A stretch of 64,000 bases of DNA, from NCBI GenBank assembly GCA_012931725.1, contig CM022947.1:26381746-26445745 (forward strand). The letters are read 5' to 3'. The stretch is from Litsea cubeba. Lineage: Eukaryota; Streptophyta; Magnoliopsida; Laurales; Lauraceae. Made by a program: the position numbers and the translations under genes. Positions within the stretch are counted from its first letter, which is position 1. The number at the start of each line of letters is the position of its first letter. The notes beneath the pieces were generated by a model. That model saw only the letters and a list, made by a program, of their open reading frames with translations, was not told the origin of the DNA and ran no database searches. This document shows positions 23,165 to 34,744 of the stretch, one piece after another.

Positions 23165-23525
23165 ATGAACCTGGAATTTTAGGAAGTGACTGGATGTATG
23201 AATCCGAAGCCTCTCCCAGGGTTAGGAACCCAAGCTTTAGGAACGACTGAGTGTATGAACTCGGAGCCTTTTCCAGGGTCAAGGACCCAAACTTTACGAA
23301 ACGACTGAGTATACGAACTCGAAGCCTTTTCCAAGGTCAAGGACCCGAGCTTTAGGAGACGACTGACTGTATGAACTCGAAGCCTTCTCTAGGGTCAAGG
23401 ACCCGAGCTTTAGGAGACGACTGAGTGTATGAACTCGAAGCCTTCTCCAGGGTCAAGGACCCGAGCTTTAGGAGACGACTGAGTGTATGAACTCGAAGCC
23501 TTCTCCAGGGTCAAGGACCCGGAAC
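23165..23525. repeat. 58-bp tandem repeats in the Tat 3' region
   Basis: About six units with phase markers TTTAGG near 23178, 23235, 23292 (as TTTACG), 23351, 23408 and 23466 repeat at 57-59 bp. The last three (GAGCTTTAGGAGACGACTGA) are nearly identical. The array ends just before integrase. Tat elements are known to carry such arrays, which can seed satellites. Confidence 0.92.
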
Positions 23526-23605
23526 TGCCGAACATAGATAGGGAGGGATGACACAGATGGATGGCAAAAGCAGCTTTCATTGATTCTGAGGTTTGTGTTA
23601 CATCT

Positions 23606-24418
23606 TCAGAAATGGAATTTCTTCAAGTGGGATGCATTCCATGGTCTCGGCAATGGCTTTCCTTCTAAGTCTTCGAGCTTGTAAGAGGATCGTCCCGCCA
23701 GTGAGACCACCTTGAACGGACCGTGCCAGTTCGGTGCCAGTTTTCCTTCATTTGGATCTTTGTCAGCTGGCAGGGTTTTCTTCAGGACCAACTCGCCAAC
23801 GGAGAAACTTCTTTCTCTGACTTTTTCATTGTAGCCTCTGGCTAGCCGCTGCTGATAGTCAGTCAATCGCAGGGCCGCTGCTTCTCGACGCTCTTCTGCT
23901 AGATCCAACTCCATTGCCAAGTTTGTGTCGTTTCGGCCCTGGTCGACCAATTCTGTCCTCAGAGTGGGGAGGCCAATTTCCAAGGGAATGACCGCCTCCA
24001 CCCCGTAAGCCAAAAAGAAAGGGGTCGCCGAGGTGGATCGCCTTGGAGTTGTTCTGTACGCCCACAGCACGCTGGGAAGCTCCTCTGTCCATCGCCCTTT
24101 TGCCTTGTCTAACCGCTTCTTGAGGCCATCCAGGATTATCTTGTTAGAAATTTTGGCCTGGCCATTGCTTTGTGGATATGCTGGGGTGGAGTAATGGTTT
24201 TTGATGCCATGCTCTCGGCAGAAGTCCTTGAAGGATTTGGAGTCGAACTGAGTCCCGTTGTCCGAAATCAGGGTCCTGGGGATGCCGAACCTCGTTATAA
24301 TGTTCTTCCATACGAAGTTTCTGGAATCCCTATCCGTGATGGAGGACAGCGGCTCGGCTTCTATCCACTTCGTGAAGTAATCCGTTGTAACGATCAACCA
24401 TCTTTTGTTTCCCGGAGC
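23606..24418 (-). pseudogene. Integrase core and C-terminus of the Tat element (catalytic Glu lost)
   Basis: The frame covers the integrase core: first Asp in VTTDYFTKW, second in ISDNGTQFD. Where the catalytic Glu is expected (NGQAE in relatives) this copy has Lys (AAA, read from 24152-24154). The C-terminal region (GELVLKKTL ... NWHGPFKV) follows and the frame ends at HLKKFHF, without a chromodomain, as usual for Tat. An in-frame TGA at 24419-24421 cuts it from the upstream zinc finger. The enzyme would be inactive. Confidence 0.88.
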
Positions 24419-24421
24419 TCA

Positions 24422-26416
24422 GTGAAGAGGTCCTACAATGTCCGGCCCCCATTGAGTGAAGGGCCATGGACTAGAGAGGGGACTTAGGTCTTGCGCCGGC
24501 TGATGAAGAGAGTGGGAGAACTTCTGGCACTTCTCGCATTTCCTGGCGTACACTTGTGCATCTTTTTGCATGTAGGGCCACCAGTAGCCTTGGCTTATTG
24601 CCCTGTAGGCCAGTGATCGGCCTCCGATGTGACTGCCACAGATTCCTTCATGGATCTCATACAGGAAATTGTCCACCTTGCTGGGATGGACGCATTGGAG
24701 GTATGGACCCGTGAAGGACTTCCTGTAGAGTCTGCCTTCGGGAGATAACCAGAATCGAGCTGCCTTGAGTCTGATTCGATAGGCATCAATCTTGTCCTCG
24801 GGGAGCTGGTCGTCCTTCAAGTATGAGATGATTGGGTCCATCCAACTCGGGCCGAGGTCTGCGCAAAGGACTTGCTGAGGTGAGTGGAGTTCTAAGCTTG
24901 ACCTTGATATCGATCCGACTTCGACAGTCCTTCTCTTTCCTGCTTTGACAGCGGAGGCCAGGTTTACAAGTGCATCAGCATGCGTGTTGGTGTCTCTGGA
25001 GATCTGCTTGACCTCGGCTGTCTTGAAAAGGGAAAGCAGTTTTTGCGCGAGGGCTAAGTAGGCCGCCATCCTGTCGTCCCTGGCCTGGTAGTCCACAGCG
25101 AGCTGGCTAGTTTCCAGTTGCGAATCGCTGAAGATTACCAGGTGCTGGGCTCCGAGGATTCGTGCGCTATCCAACCCTGCTATCAATGCTTCATACTCTG
25201 CTTCATTGTTCGTTGCTTTGAAGTCCAAGGTGAAGGCTTGCTCTATGACCAATCCCTCAGGCGATTGGAGGACTATGCCGGTGCCAGCTCGCTTGGAGGT
25301 GGACGAACCGTCAACAAAGATCTTCCATGCCCCAGCGGGAGCTTGTTCGACCTTGGTAACTTCAGGCTCCTGCCCTACGCCCCCAGTTCCGTGCCGGGCT
25401 GGGTCGGAGCCGAGCTTGGCGAAACGAACTCTACGATGAAGTCAGCCAGAATTTGGGCTTTGATCGCAGTTCGGGGACGGTACTGAATATCATACTGTCC
25501 CAATTCGACTGCCCACTTGGAGATTCGTCCTGAAAAGTTAGCTTTTTTGAATAAAGAACGGAGTGGGTGCTCCGTGATTACCACAATGGTGTGGGACTGG
25601 AAATAATGGGAGAGCTTGTGGGAGGCGCTGACGAGTGCCAGGGCGAGTTTCTCCAACAAAAGATATCTGGTCTCGGCATCGAGCAGGATCTTGCTCGTAT
25701 AGTAAATTGGTTTTTGCTCCCCCCCTCTTCTCTGATGAGGACGGAGCTCACAGCATGATCCGAGACCGCAAGGTATAAATACAAAATCTCCCCCTCGGTT
25801 GGGGTAGAGAGTAAGGGAGGTGAAGACAAAAAGGTTTTGAGTGCTGCCAACGCTTGGTCGCACTCGGGGGTCCATTGAAATTTTAAATTTTTTCTCAGAA
25901 GCTGAAAGAATGGCCTGCACTTATCTGATGATCGACTGATGAAGCGATTGAATGCTGCAGCCATGCCTGTGAGCTTCTGAACCTCCTTGGTAGTAGATGG
26001 GCTCTGGATGCCCAGGATTGCAGTGATCTGGTCCGGGTTAGCCTCTATTCCCCTCCGCGTCACCAGGCTTCCGAGGAACTTGCTGGAAGCTACGCCGAAC
26101 GCGCATTTGGAAGCATTCAACTTGAGCTTGAATGTGCGAAGGATGCTGAAGACTTGGGCCAGGTCCGCCAGGTGGTCGCTGGAGAGCTTGGACTTGACGA
26201 CCATGTCGTCGATGTAGACTTCCACCGTTTTGCCGAGTTGGGCCTGGAACATTTTTGTCACGAGGCGCTGATATGTCGCCCCTGCGTTCTTCAGCCCGAA
26301 AGGCATGACTCTGTAGCAATAGTGCCGCGGGGAGTTATGAAAGCGGTTTTCTCCTCGTCTGGCTCATACATCGGAATCTGATGGTAGCCTCTATAGGCGT
26401 CAAGAAAGCTCATTCA
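24422..26416 (-). pseudogene. RT palm, RNase H and integrase zinc finger of the Tat element
   Basis: From 5' to 3' on the minus strand: RT palm (MPFGLKNAGATYQ) with YIDD at 26205-26216, RT thumb, RT-type RNase H (SKILLDAETRYLLLEKLALALV), a second RNase H-like domain (NNEAEYEALIAGL with FSDSQL), and the integrase zinc finger (GSHIGG ... CEKCQ). Breaks are: a one-base loss near 26320, a frame change in the C-run at 25719-25725, another in the C-run near 25380-25385, and TGA stops at 26414-26416 and 24419-24421. A second RNase H is typical of Tat elements. Confidence 0.85.
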
Positions 26417-28033
26417 GTCATGGCCGGCGGTGGCGTCGATCATCTGATCAATCTTTGGAAGGGGGAAACTGCCTTTAGGGCAGGCCCTATTGAGATCGGT
26501 GAAGTCCACGCACACCCTCCATTTGCCTGTCTTTTTCTTAACCACCACCGCATTGGCCAGCCAGACCGGGTACTGGACCTCCCGGATTGCGCCTGCCTCC
26601 AGTAACTTATCGACCTCTTCGACTACCGCGTCTGTCTGCTGGATCCCCATCCTCCGGGCTTTCTGCACTACTGGTTTATGGCTAGGGTCCACATTCAGCC
26701 TGTGGCACATGACCTCGAGGTCGACCCCAGGCATTTCGCTCGGGGTCCAGGCGAAGACATCCACGTTTTGCACTAGGAACCTTGAGAGCTTGGTTCTCTC
26801 TTCATCTGGCAGCTGTGTGCCAATCAGGAAAAATCTATCAGGGTCAGCTGGATCGAGTCTGACCTCAGCTAGGTCCTCAATACTTTTCTTGTCAGGATCT
26901 CGGCCAATCTCATCTAGACCCTTTTCAAACTCCACGAGATTGACGCGCTCTGGCTCCTTCTCTGCTGGGACCACGGCCAGCAAGCATTGCCTGGCCTGCT
27001 GCTGATCTCCTTCTACTGTGACCACTTCCATCTTGCCCTCTTTGTTCTCGAGCACGAACTTTAGCTTTTGGTGGAGGGAAGAGGGGACTGCTTCCAATTT
27101 GTGGAGCCACATTCTGCTCAGGATGATGTTGTAAGGAGAAGGGACGTCCACGACTAGGAAGTCGGCCAGCACAGAGGCTCCGCCCACTCGGGTTTCCAGG
27201 GTGATTTTACCCTTGGGATAAACTGGTTTGGCGGATAACCCAAGCAGAGGTGCACGGACCTCCGTGAGGTCGGCTTCGGAGAGGTTCATTTTCTTGAAGC
27301 ACTCATAGTAGAGGACCTCGGAGGAACTGCCGGAGTCAACGAGGATCCTCTTCACAGTGAAGTCCTTCAGCTTCATGGTCAATAGCAGGGGGTCGTTGTG
27401 AGGGATCTGGCTCCCCTCCAGGTCTTTATCTGAAAAAGAGATTGCTGGACGGTCGCGACGAGGCTTCTTGGGCGCTGGCCCGAGCTCGGCTCTCATCACT
27501 TCCCTCCCGTGCGAGGCCCTCCTGGCTTCGGCATGAGCTTGAGGGCTGTCTTGAGATGAGGGAGAGGGAGCTGAGGGCGCCAGGTGGATCACATTGATGA
27601 TCTTCTCAGAGTCTTCACTGTCCGGGTCTCTGGCCACGCTCTGATGAGCTCGGCTACCGCCGCCGCTGCTGACGTCTCCTGCCTTTACAAACTCCGCGAG
27701 ATGGCCTTCCTTAGCGAGCCTCTCCAAGTGAAACTTCAGAGTCCTGCATTCCTCGGTCCTGTGCCCGTTGCCCTTATGATAGGTACAAAACCTGGATTGG
27801 TCACGAGTGGAGGGATCGCCTGCCAAAGGACGAGGCCATCTGAAGAATGGTTGAGATTTGATTTTGTTCATAACCTGGTGGATCGGCTCTTTGAAAACGA
27901 TGCACATAGACTGGCGGGCATCGGAGGGAGGTCTAGCTCTCCTGCCACCCCCAGACCGGGACGTTGAGGGTCTTGCCGAACTGGAGACCCAGGCTTGCTT
28001 CGGCTCTTGCCTCTGGAATGGCTTCTTACCCCG
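26417..28033 (-). pseudogene. gag C-terminus, protease and RT fingers of the Tat element
   Basis: This follows the gag frame after an in-frame TAG at 28034-28036. A zinc-knuckle-like CTYHKGNGHRTEEC appears near 27745-27790. The aspartic protease has DSGSS at about 27329-27337. The RT N-terminus (VVKKKTGKWRVCVDFTDLN, FPLPKIDQMIDATAG) runs to the TGA at 26414. The frame is open for about 530 codons except for these boundary stops. Confidence 0.85.
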
Positions 28034-28036
28034 CTA

Positions 28037-29364
28037 CTGGGACTGGCTGCTCCTTTCCTTGGGTTCCGGGTCTGCCACCTCGCGGCCTTCCTCTTCCCGA
28101 GCTCTAATTTCGTCCTCCTTCCGGGCGATAAAGCATTTTATCCGGGACATCAAGGCCGGCATGGAGGGAGCGGGATCTCCTACCAAGTCTTTCCGCAGCT
28201 CGTGCCCTGGTAACAGGGCATTCTGGAAGGCGAAAGTCGCCACTTCTTCTCTGGTGTCCTCGATCTGGCTGTAAATTGCCCAGAATCGCCGGGCGAACTG
28301 GGTGAGGGTCTCGCCCTGCTTCATCTTTAGAGCGAGGATGTCGGCATCGATTTTGGGAACGACGCTGTAGGCCTGGAACTTCTTCAGGAAAGAGAGTTGG
28401 AGTTCCTTCCAACTTGAAATAGACTTCTCTGGAGGAGCACAGAACCACTTCAGGGGAAGGTCGCTCAAACTCGAGGAAAAGATCTTGCAGTTGAGGTGGC
28501 CCTCGTTCCCCCAGATGGACATCTTTTGGGAGAAATGACGGAGGTGAGCAGATGGGTCAGATAGTCCGTCATAGGGGACGAACCGCGGGACTGAGAACTT
28601 CTTAGGCAAGGGAGTTCTCTCGATATCCCGGGTAAAAGGAGAGGCCCCCAGATCGGTGGGGCCACATATCTCTTGCTGGTTGTGCATCTCCAGGTTGTGC
28701 TGGAGAGCTAGTCTGATGCGATTGTCGAGCCGCTTCTGCCCGTCGTCTTTCTCTGGTGTCATCGCCCTTGGCTTCCGCTTTGCATGGCCTCGACCATGAT
28801 GGCTATGAGCTCGCCCGTCGCGGCCACGGTGGCTACAGGTGTTGCTCGAGCCCTCATCGTAGGCATGGCTGTGCTTCTGATCCAGAAAGGCTCTCAGATC
28901 CTCTTGGGATGGCTGGACTACCTTGCTTTGGACATTTCTCTTCTCCCCTTGGGGCTCTGAGGGCTGCCTTTGAGAGGCATTTTGCACCGCCCTCAGCTGC
29001 TGCTGGAGTTGGTGGATTACTCACTCCTGCTCCTGGAGGAGAGCGTTTTGAGCTGCGATGTCTCCTCCAGCATCAGGGGGTTGCACGTGGCGAGGCTCTT
29101 CCACCACCGGAGCTTTGCCTTTGGGAGGGTGATCACGTCGACGCTCCCCTCGTGGGGGAGGCGGGACCTCATCGTCAGAGCACGAGGTTTTGAACCCCTC
29201 ACGGAAAAGAGATTCGACGAGAGGTCGCGAGGCTACGCGCTCCTCGCCTGCCGACGCGCCACGGTCCGCCGCGGGCCATTCCTGAGGAGGGACGTCCCGA
29301 ACGGGTCTGGACGCGCGAAAGTTGCTCTCTGGGACTCTCCGCCTTTCTTAGCTTTCGGAGGCAT
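28037..29364 (-). pseudogene. gag of the Tat element
   Basis: The likely start is the ATG at 29362-29364, 66 bp after the 5' LTR (MPPKAKKGGE...). The frame is shifted between about 29300 and 29255 and a TGA at 29021-29023 interrupts it. Downstream, the gag core is clear (DPSAHLRHFSQKMSIWG, LKWFCAPPEKSISSW, FARRFWAIYSQI), ending at the TAG 28034-28036. The protein would be the capsid of the virus-like particle. This copy cannot make it whole. Confidence 0.82.
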
Positions 29365-29410
29365 GGGTTTTGGGAAGGTCGGGAAGGTTTGGAAGGTTGG
29401 GATAGTGCTT

Positions 29411-29428
29411 TCCCACAGACGGCGCCAA
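29411..29428 (-). other. Primer binding site of the Tat element
   Basis: The minus strand reads TGGCGCCGTCTGTGGGA starting two bases after the 5' LTR. It matches the site of the intronic element at 13700. Confidence 0.85.
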
Positions 29429-29429
29429 T

Positions 29430-30281
29430 TGTAGGTGCAGAAAAATGATGACCCACAATAATCGAGGTGCCTTACAGGACTTATCCAAATGAAGAAGGTA
29501 ACCTGCTGCCTGGAAGCCTGAAAGGAGAGAGCAAACGGTCAGAGGACCCTGGCCTGAGCGGCGCAAGGCTCTCCGATGCCTAAGTCAGTGAATGAACTGG
29601 AACAAAGGAAGGAGAAGGAGAAGAGGGACAGAGTAACGGCTCCTTGGGTTGGATTGTGCGTACCTTACATGTGAAATGAGGCTCTATTTATAGACGCCTG
29701 GACGATATCTTTGGATGATATTTTGGTGTGGGTCCCGTGACTTGATAGGGAAGTCATCATTAGCCCACAAAGTAATAAATGCGGTCCATTCCAGCCCATT
29801 TTGCATTTAATGCCAGTCGGATCAGCCCACGTCACATTAAATGCGCATCTTGTTGGGCCAGATCGTGTTGGACGCTTTTGGCGGTAGGGATACCATCGGA
29901 TCCGCCCTCGGGCCTTGCCCTGATTTGGCTTCAACCGCTGGATGCCGTCCTGTCAGTGATCTGGTGATCTGTCTCACTGGCCCGCGCCCCTATTCCTTCA
30001 CGTGTCTGATGACGTGGGGGGCGAAGGGCGCGAGTGGATATTCTTTCCTGCTTCGGATTTCGTCCCGACTCCTTCGGCCGAGGTGGAGCTTTCAGCCGAG
30101 GTGGGCACCTGGGGTAGCCGAGCTCGGCGCTAGCGGCCCGGACCAGCCTGACTTCGGCTGGGGCCCCTGTCCTGGTAGCCGAGGTGAGTCTGGTGCCACG
30201 TGGGCGGCACGTGAGAATGCTTAGTCGCATCTGATGGCTGTGATTAGCGTAATCCTGGAGCTTTGGAAATCTCCCCACACA
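29430..30281 (-). repeat. 5' LTR of the Tat element
   Basis: It is 852 bp and shorter than its partner by a small deletion near 29967. It shares about 50 bp almost exactly (minus strand of about 29540-29585) with the intronic element's LTR. Confidence 0.92.
29684..29691 (-). promoter_or_regulatory. TATA box of the Tat 5' LTR
   Basis: On the minus strand TATAAATA is followed by GAGCCTC, about 255 bp upstream of the LTR end. This is a fitting place for the start of the genomic transcript. Confidence 0.55.
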
Positions 30282-30495
30282 GAAATAATAAGAAATCGGT
30301 AGGACAATGAATAAAAAATCTTTTGATAAATAACAAAATGGGTTGCGTTGAAATCAAATCCAGCATAGTCAGGCATTGGCATTTCTTGCTTTAATAAATA
30401 GTGTAGCACATCATACCATTTATGATGCTCACATAGGACTAATCACTCGTGGAACTATAATCCTAATCCTTTGAGGAGTTTGGATGAGTTAAAAT

Positions 30496-32194
30496 TTGTT
30501 GTTCACTCTTGCTAAAACTAGAGATCGGCGGACCAAGGACTTAAACCAAGTTAAATGCATTAAGGATGAGGATGAAAATGTGTTAGTAAACGAAGAGGAG
30601 ATAAAGGAGCGTTGGAAGAGCTACTTCTACAAGTTATTCAACGAAAGCAGTAGTAGTGACATACAATTGGGGCAGATTACCATTTCTAGATAAGAAGTGA
30701 ATCATATGTTCTATAGGAGAATCAGTAGGGAAGAAGTTAAAGAAGTATTGAAAAGAATGAAGAATTGGGAAAGCGGTTGGGCCAGATGGTATCCCTATTG
30801 AGGTCTGGAGGTGCTTGGGGGAGGATGGTATTAGTTGGTTGACAAAGCTTTTTAATGTAGTGCTAAAGAGCAAGAAGATGCCTAATGCATGGAGGAAAAG
30901 TATTCTTATACCCATATACAAGAACAAAGGAGATATTCAGAACTGTGCGAACTACCGCGGGATTAAATTGATGAGCCATACGATGAAATTATGGGAGAGA
31001 GTTATTGAGAGAAGACTAAGAAGAACAACAAATATTTCAGAGAATCAATTTGGTTTCATGCCTGGGAGATCAACCATGGAGGCTATCTTTCTCCTGAGGA
31101 GGTTAATGGAACAGTATAGAGAAGGTAAGAGAGATTTACATATGGTGTTCATTGACTTGGAGAAGGCCTATGACCGGGTTCCTAGGGAGATTCTTTGGAA
31201 AGTTCTGGAAAAGAAAAGAGTTTGTGTCACTTATATTGAGGCGATAAAGGATATGTATGATAGAGTCGTGACATCTATAAGGACGACTGGCGGCGAAACT
31301 AAGGAGTTTCCTATCACGATTGGTCTACACCAAGGCTCAGCGTTAAGCCCGTACTTGTTTGCCCTAGTTATGGATGAGATTACAAGACATATCCAGGATG
31401 AGGTGCCGTGGTGTATGCTATTTGCAGATGACATTGTTTTAGTGGATGAGACGAGAGAAGGAGTGAATGCTAAACTTGAATTGTGGCGGAAAACATTAGA
31501 GACAAAAGGGTTTAGGCTAAGTCGATGCAAAACGGAATATATGGAATGCAAGTTTAGTCAAAGTAGGACACCTAGTAACATAGAAGTAAGTTTGGGCACA
31601 CAAAAGATAGTAGAGAAAGAAAACTTTAGGTACCTTGGATCTATGGTGCAACAGGATGGAGGGATTGATACTGATGTAAGTCACAGGATTCAAGCCGGGT
31701 GGACCAAATGGAGGAGTGCTTCGGGGGCCTTGTGTGATCGGAAAGTCCCCCTTAAGGTTAAAGGAAAGTATTATAAGGTGGCGGTATGGCCAGCGTTGTT
31801 ATATGGATCAGAGTGTTGGGCAGTAAAGCATAATCATGTCAAGAAGATGGAAGTTGCGGAGATGAGAATGCTAAGATGGATGTGCGGGATCACAAGGAGA
31901 GATAGGATTAGGAATGAGGAGATTAGGGGCATACTAGGAATAGCACCGATTGGAGATAAAATGAGAGAAAATCGACTGAGATGGTTCGGCCATGTTAGAA
32001 GGCATCCAACAGAGGCACCTATTAAAAGGTGTGAAAGCATAGAGTTTGTCAAGAGTAGGAGAGGGAGAGGGAGACCCAAGAGAAGTTGGAAAGAAACTAT
32101 TAAACATGATCTTGCCTACATGGATCTAACGGAGGACATGGCCCTAAACAGATTTGATTGGCGTCGTCAAATCCATATAGCCGACCCCACCTAG
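30496..32194 (+). pseudogene. RTE reverse transcriptase (frame-broken)
   Basis: The first part (CIKDEDENVLVNEEEIKERW) ends at TAA 30691-30693. An extra T near 30765 then shifts the frame, which resumes correctly in the 459-codon frame from 30815. RT blocks seen are NYRGIKLMSH, QFGFMPGRST, DLEKAYDRVPRE, GLHQGSALSPYLF and the catalytic FADD within MLFADDIVLV. The C-terminal domain has the RTE-type RGRGRPKRSW segment. Such an enzyme would make first-strand cDNA at the nicked target. Without the N-terminus and with two breaks it is dead. Confidence 0.88.
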
Positions 32195-32205
32195 TGGGAA
32201 AAGGC

Positions 32206-32230
32206 TTGGTTTGGTTTGGTTTGGTTTGGT
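32206..32230 (+). repeat. TTGGT-type tail of the RTE element
   Basis: Five repeats of TTGGT/TTTGG follow the stop codon. RTE elements end in short tandem repeats, so this marks the 3' terminus. Confidence 0.85.
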
Positions 32231-32501
32231 AACTTATAGAATCCTGATCCCAATCGCAGACAAAGAAGATCAGTCAAATTGTTAGAATCAAACAAAAGGA
32301 TTCTTTGCAAACCTATAAAATTATATGGAAACCCAACATCATACAACTTTCTTTACTTCGGGAGGGAACCCCTCATTGACAGCTTTGTCAATTAGTAAAC
32401 GTGACTAATTCACAACCATGCTTACAACAACAGAGTTTGGCTTAGGCGCCTTCTATTTAATAAAAAGTCTCTTAAAAATGTAGGGTTAATTAGAAGTCCC
32501 T
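32231..32501. other. Short intergenic segment
   Basis: It is AT-rich with no frame or repeat recognised. It is the left flank of the copia insertion. Confidence 0.5.
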
Positions 32502-34543
32502 TGAAGGAAACCGCGATTCAGAACTGAAACATCTCATATAGAGACTACTATGGCTGATGCAAAGCATGACAGATTTTAAAAAATTCTGATTTCTGCACTA
32601 TGCAGCGGAAATCAGCCATAAAGAATCGCATAGAAACTCCATTAAATCATGATCAACATGTGTTCAATTAATAGAGATGATAGAAGACTATTACCTCGAT
32701 GTTTTGGAAGCTTTAATCCTCTGAAAATCTGATGCAAAAAGGGTGAACTCAGGTCTGCAATCAGCAAGTATGTTGCTGGAATTCTGCTGCTAGAAATTGT
32801 GTTCTCTTTTGATCTTCTTCTCTATCTCAAATTCTAATCTGATTGGCTAAGGTGGTGGAACCTTAATCTAGGTTTAGAGATAGGTTTCTAGAATAACATT
32901 CTATGGAAAAACCCTTGCTACAAGCTTTCCTCAAAGTGCTTAATGCCTGGACGTGTGGAATGGAACAATTAGGGTGATTCACGCCCAAAGGGAAGGCTTC
33001 CCCTTTTATAGATTAGTAAGAGAGTTTCCTTGTTCACTAAGTAGCCTCCTTTCTAATTCTCTTGGAATTGCTAAAAAGAAATAGCAATCCTTATATTAGT
33101 ATCCTTTCTAGAACCATTCCAAATTAGAAAAGGAAACTCACAATGAGCATCCCTTAAACTTAGCAATTAGTAATCCTAGTTGTGCAACACTTACTAATTT
33201 AAGTTTCTAATCAAAAAGGGAAACTTTATTATTATAGGAATACTTATCCAAGGAGGAGTCCAACCTTCCAAGTAGAGAGACTTACTAAAAGTTGAAGACC
33301 CCACACTAGGAAATTCCCATCTTGGACGTCCCATATGCTACGGCCCACACAATGGCCCACATGTCCATAATTCGTCTAGAATTAAATTCATGTATGCCAT
33401 CAAGGCCTATTTGAATTTAAATTCAAAATTTTTTTTCCATAAAATAATTCAACCTTATCTCCTAATCAAATTAGGAAACCATGCCAATATAGGAAAGTGA
33501 CTAGAGAAGGGACCAAAAGACATATTTGCCCTTAGCTCCCAAAATGACCAAAATGTCCATGCTAAACCCATAGCAACATAAAGACCATTTTAACCTTAAC
33601 TCATTCCACTAGAGAGTTATGGTTGCACTCCAGGGACAAATATTAAGTATGAAATAAGCTTGTCATAAAATGACAGTTGTCTCCGACCTACCAAGTACAA
33701 TGACCTAAATGCCCCTCTATGTAACATCCTCAATCAAGTCAGGTTATCTGATGTACTATCAACCTTCTCGATTAAATCTTAAACCTTAGAACATCATATC
33801 CTTGACTTGATCATCATCCTGATATTATTCTCTGGATCCAGGGAGCGACCCACAAGTTCAATATCAATATGGAACATCCATATACTAAGATCTTAGATTT
33901 TGATGATCAATCGGATAACTCTACGGGGACGATCATTCCATCATTAGATGGCATAGATTCTATATTGCATCTGCACGTCCCAACTAATCAAGTCTGAGTA
34001 CCCAAAACACAGTGCTGTTGACCCAAGAAAAGAATCTCACCCATAGTGAATTAAAGCACAAGAACTTGACTTCGTCAGTTCATCCACAAATGCTCAAGAT
34101 TAAGAGCACCGGTCACTCAGTAGCATGAGGTGACTTGATCTCTCTCTGTGATAGTACTATTTTAGAGATCACACCTACAATGGTCCTGTTCAATGCATTG
34201 CATATGCACTAATGAGATAAATCCAGGAAAGTCCTCCCATGACTTAGGTAAGTCATCCTGAATACAGGAGAGTCTCTCACTATAACTTATACCAAGATGA
34301 AGTGCCCGGCTCCATCTCTCAGTTATGAACAAATATGTTGTTTCCAGTGTCCATGAATTAGACCTATCTGTGTGTAGACACTACACACCTAATTCATTTA
34401 CTAGAAACAATGGGCCTTACACAACCATACATATATACATATTTAAGCAGAAAAGAGTCATTCTATTAAATAACCAGTTAATATCCAGTAACAAAAGATG
34501 AGAGTGCAGCTAGTGGGCTTTAGGGCATACACCAATCCCAACA
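32502..34543 (-). repeat. 3' LTR of the Angela-like element
   Basis: It is 2042 bp and collinear with 40182-42220 with a few tens of differences. Confidence 0.93.
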
Positions 34544-34556
34544 AACTCCCACTTGC
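34544..34556 (-). other. Polypurine tract of the Angela-like element
   Basis: The minus strand reads GCAAGTGGGAGTT directly before the 3' LTR. Confidence 0.7.
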
Positions 34557-34744
34557 ACTAAAGATCACTACTTCCTAACCTAACACCCATAGACTCAACA
34601 TGAGAAGTGAAGACTTTCTCAGTAAGAGTCTTAGTGAATGGGTCAGCTAAGTTATTTGCTGAAGCAATATGCTCCACCACTATTTCTCCATCTTGAATGA
34701 ACTCCCGGATTAAGTGGTACTTTCTCTGAATGTGCTTGCCTTTC

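Larger units (their letters stand above)
17856..30281 (-). mobile_element. Tat-lineage Ty3-gypsy element with antisense extra gene
   Basis: LTRs starting TGTAGGTGCAG and ending CCCCACACA (plus strand) are flanked by the duplication GAAAT (17851-17855 and 30282-30286). On the minus strand the order is 5' LTR, TGGCGCC primer site, gag, protease, RT, RNase H, integrase, a long 3' region with tandem repeats, polypurine tract, 3' LTR. Between integrase and the 3' LTR the plus strand carries an extra spliced gene. Integrase after RNase H, the short LTRs, the primer site and the antisense gene fit the Tat group (Retand/Grande-like). gag-pol is disabled by several stops, frameshifts and a changed catalytic Glu. 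Confidence 0.94.
30490..32230 (+). mobile_element. 5'-truncated RTE-clade LINE
   Basis: The reading frame starts abruptly in the RT-upstream region and ends at a typical plant RTE tail: the codons for IADPT, the phrase CCCACCTAGTGGGAAAAGGC, then TTGGT repeats instead of poly(A). The endonuclease domain is missing, as expected for incomplete reverse transcription. No clear target duplication was found. Confidence 0.88.

Noticed and set aside
23165..23525. CRISPR-like array
   Set aside because: The units are contiguous tandem repeats without unique spacers, in a plant retrotransposon.
32206..32230. TTGGT repeats as telomere-like sequence
   Set aside because: They directly follow the RTE stop codon and the CCCACCTAGTGGG phrase, which is the usual RTE 3' end.
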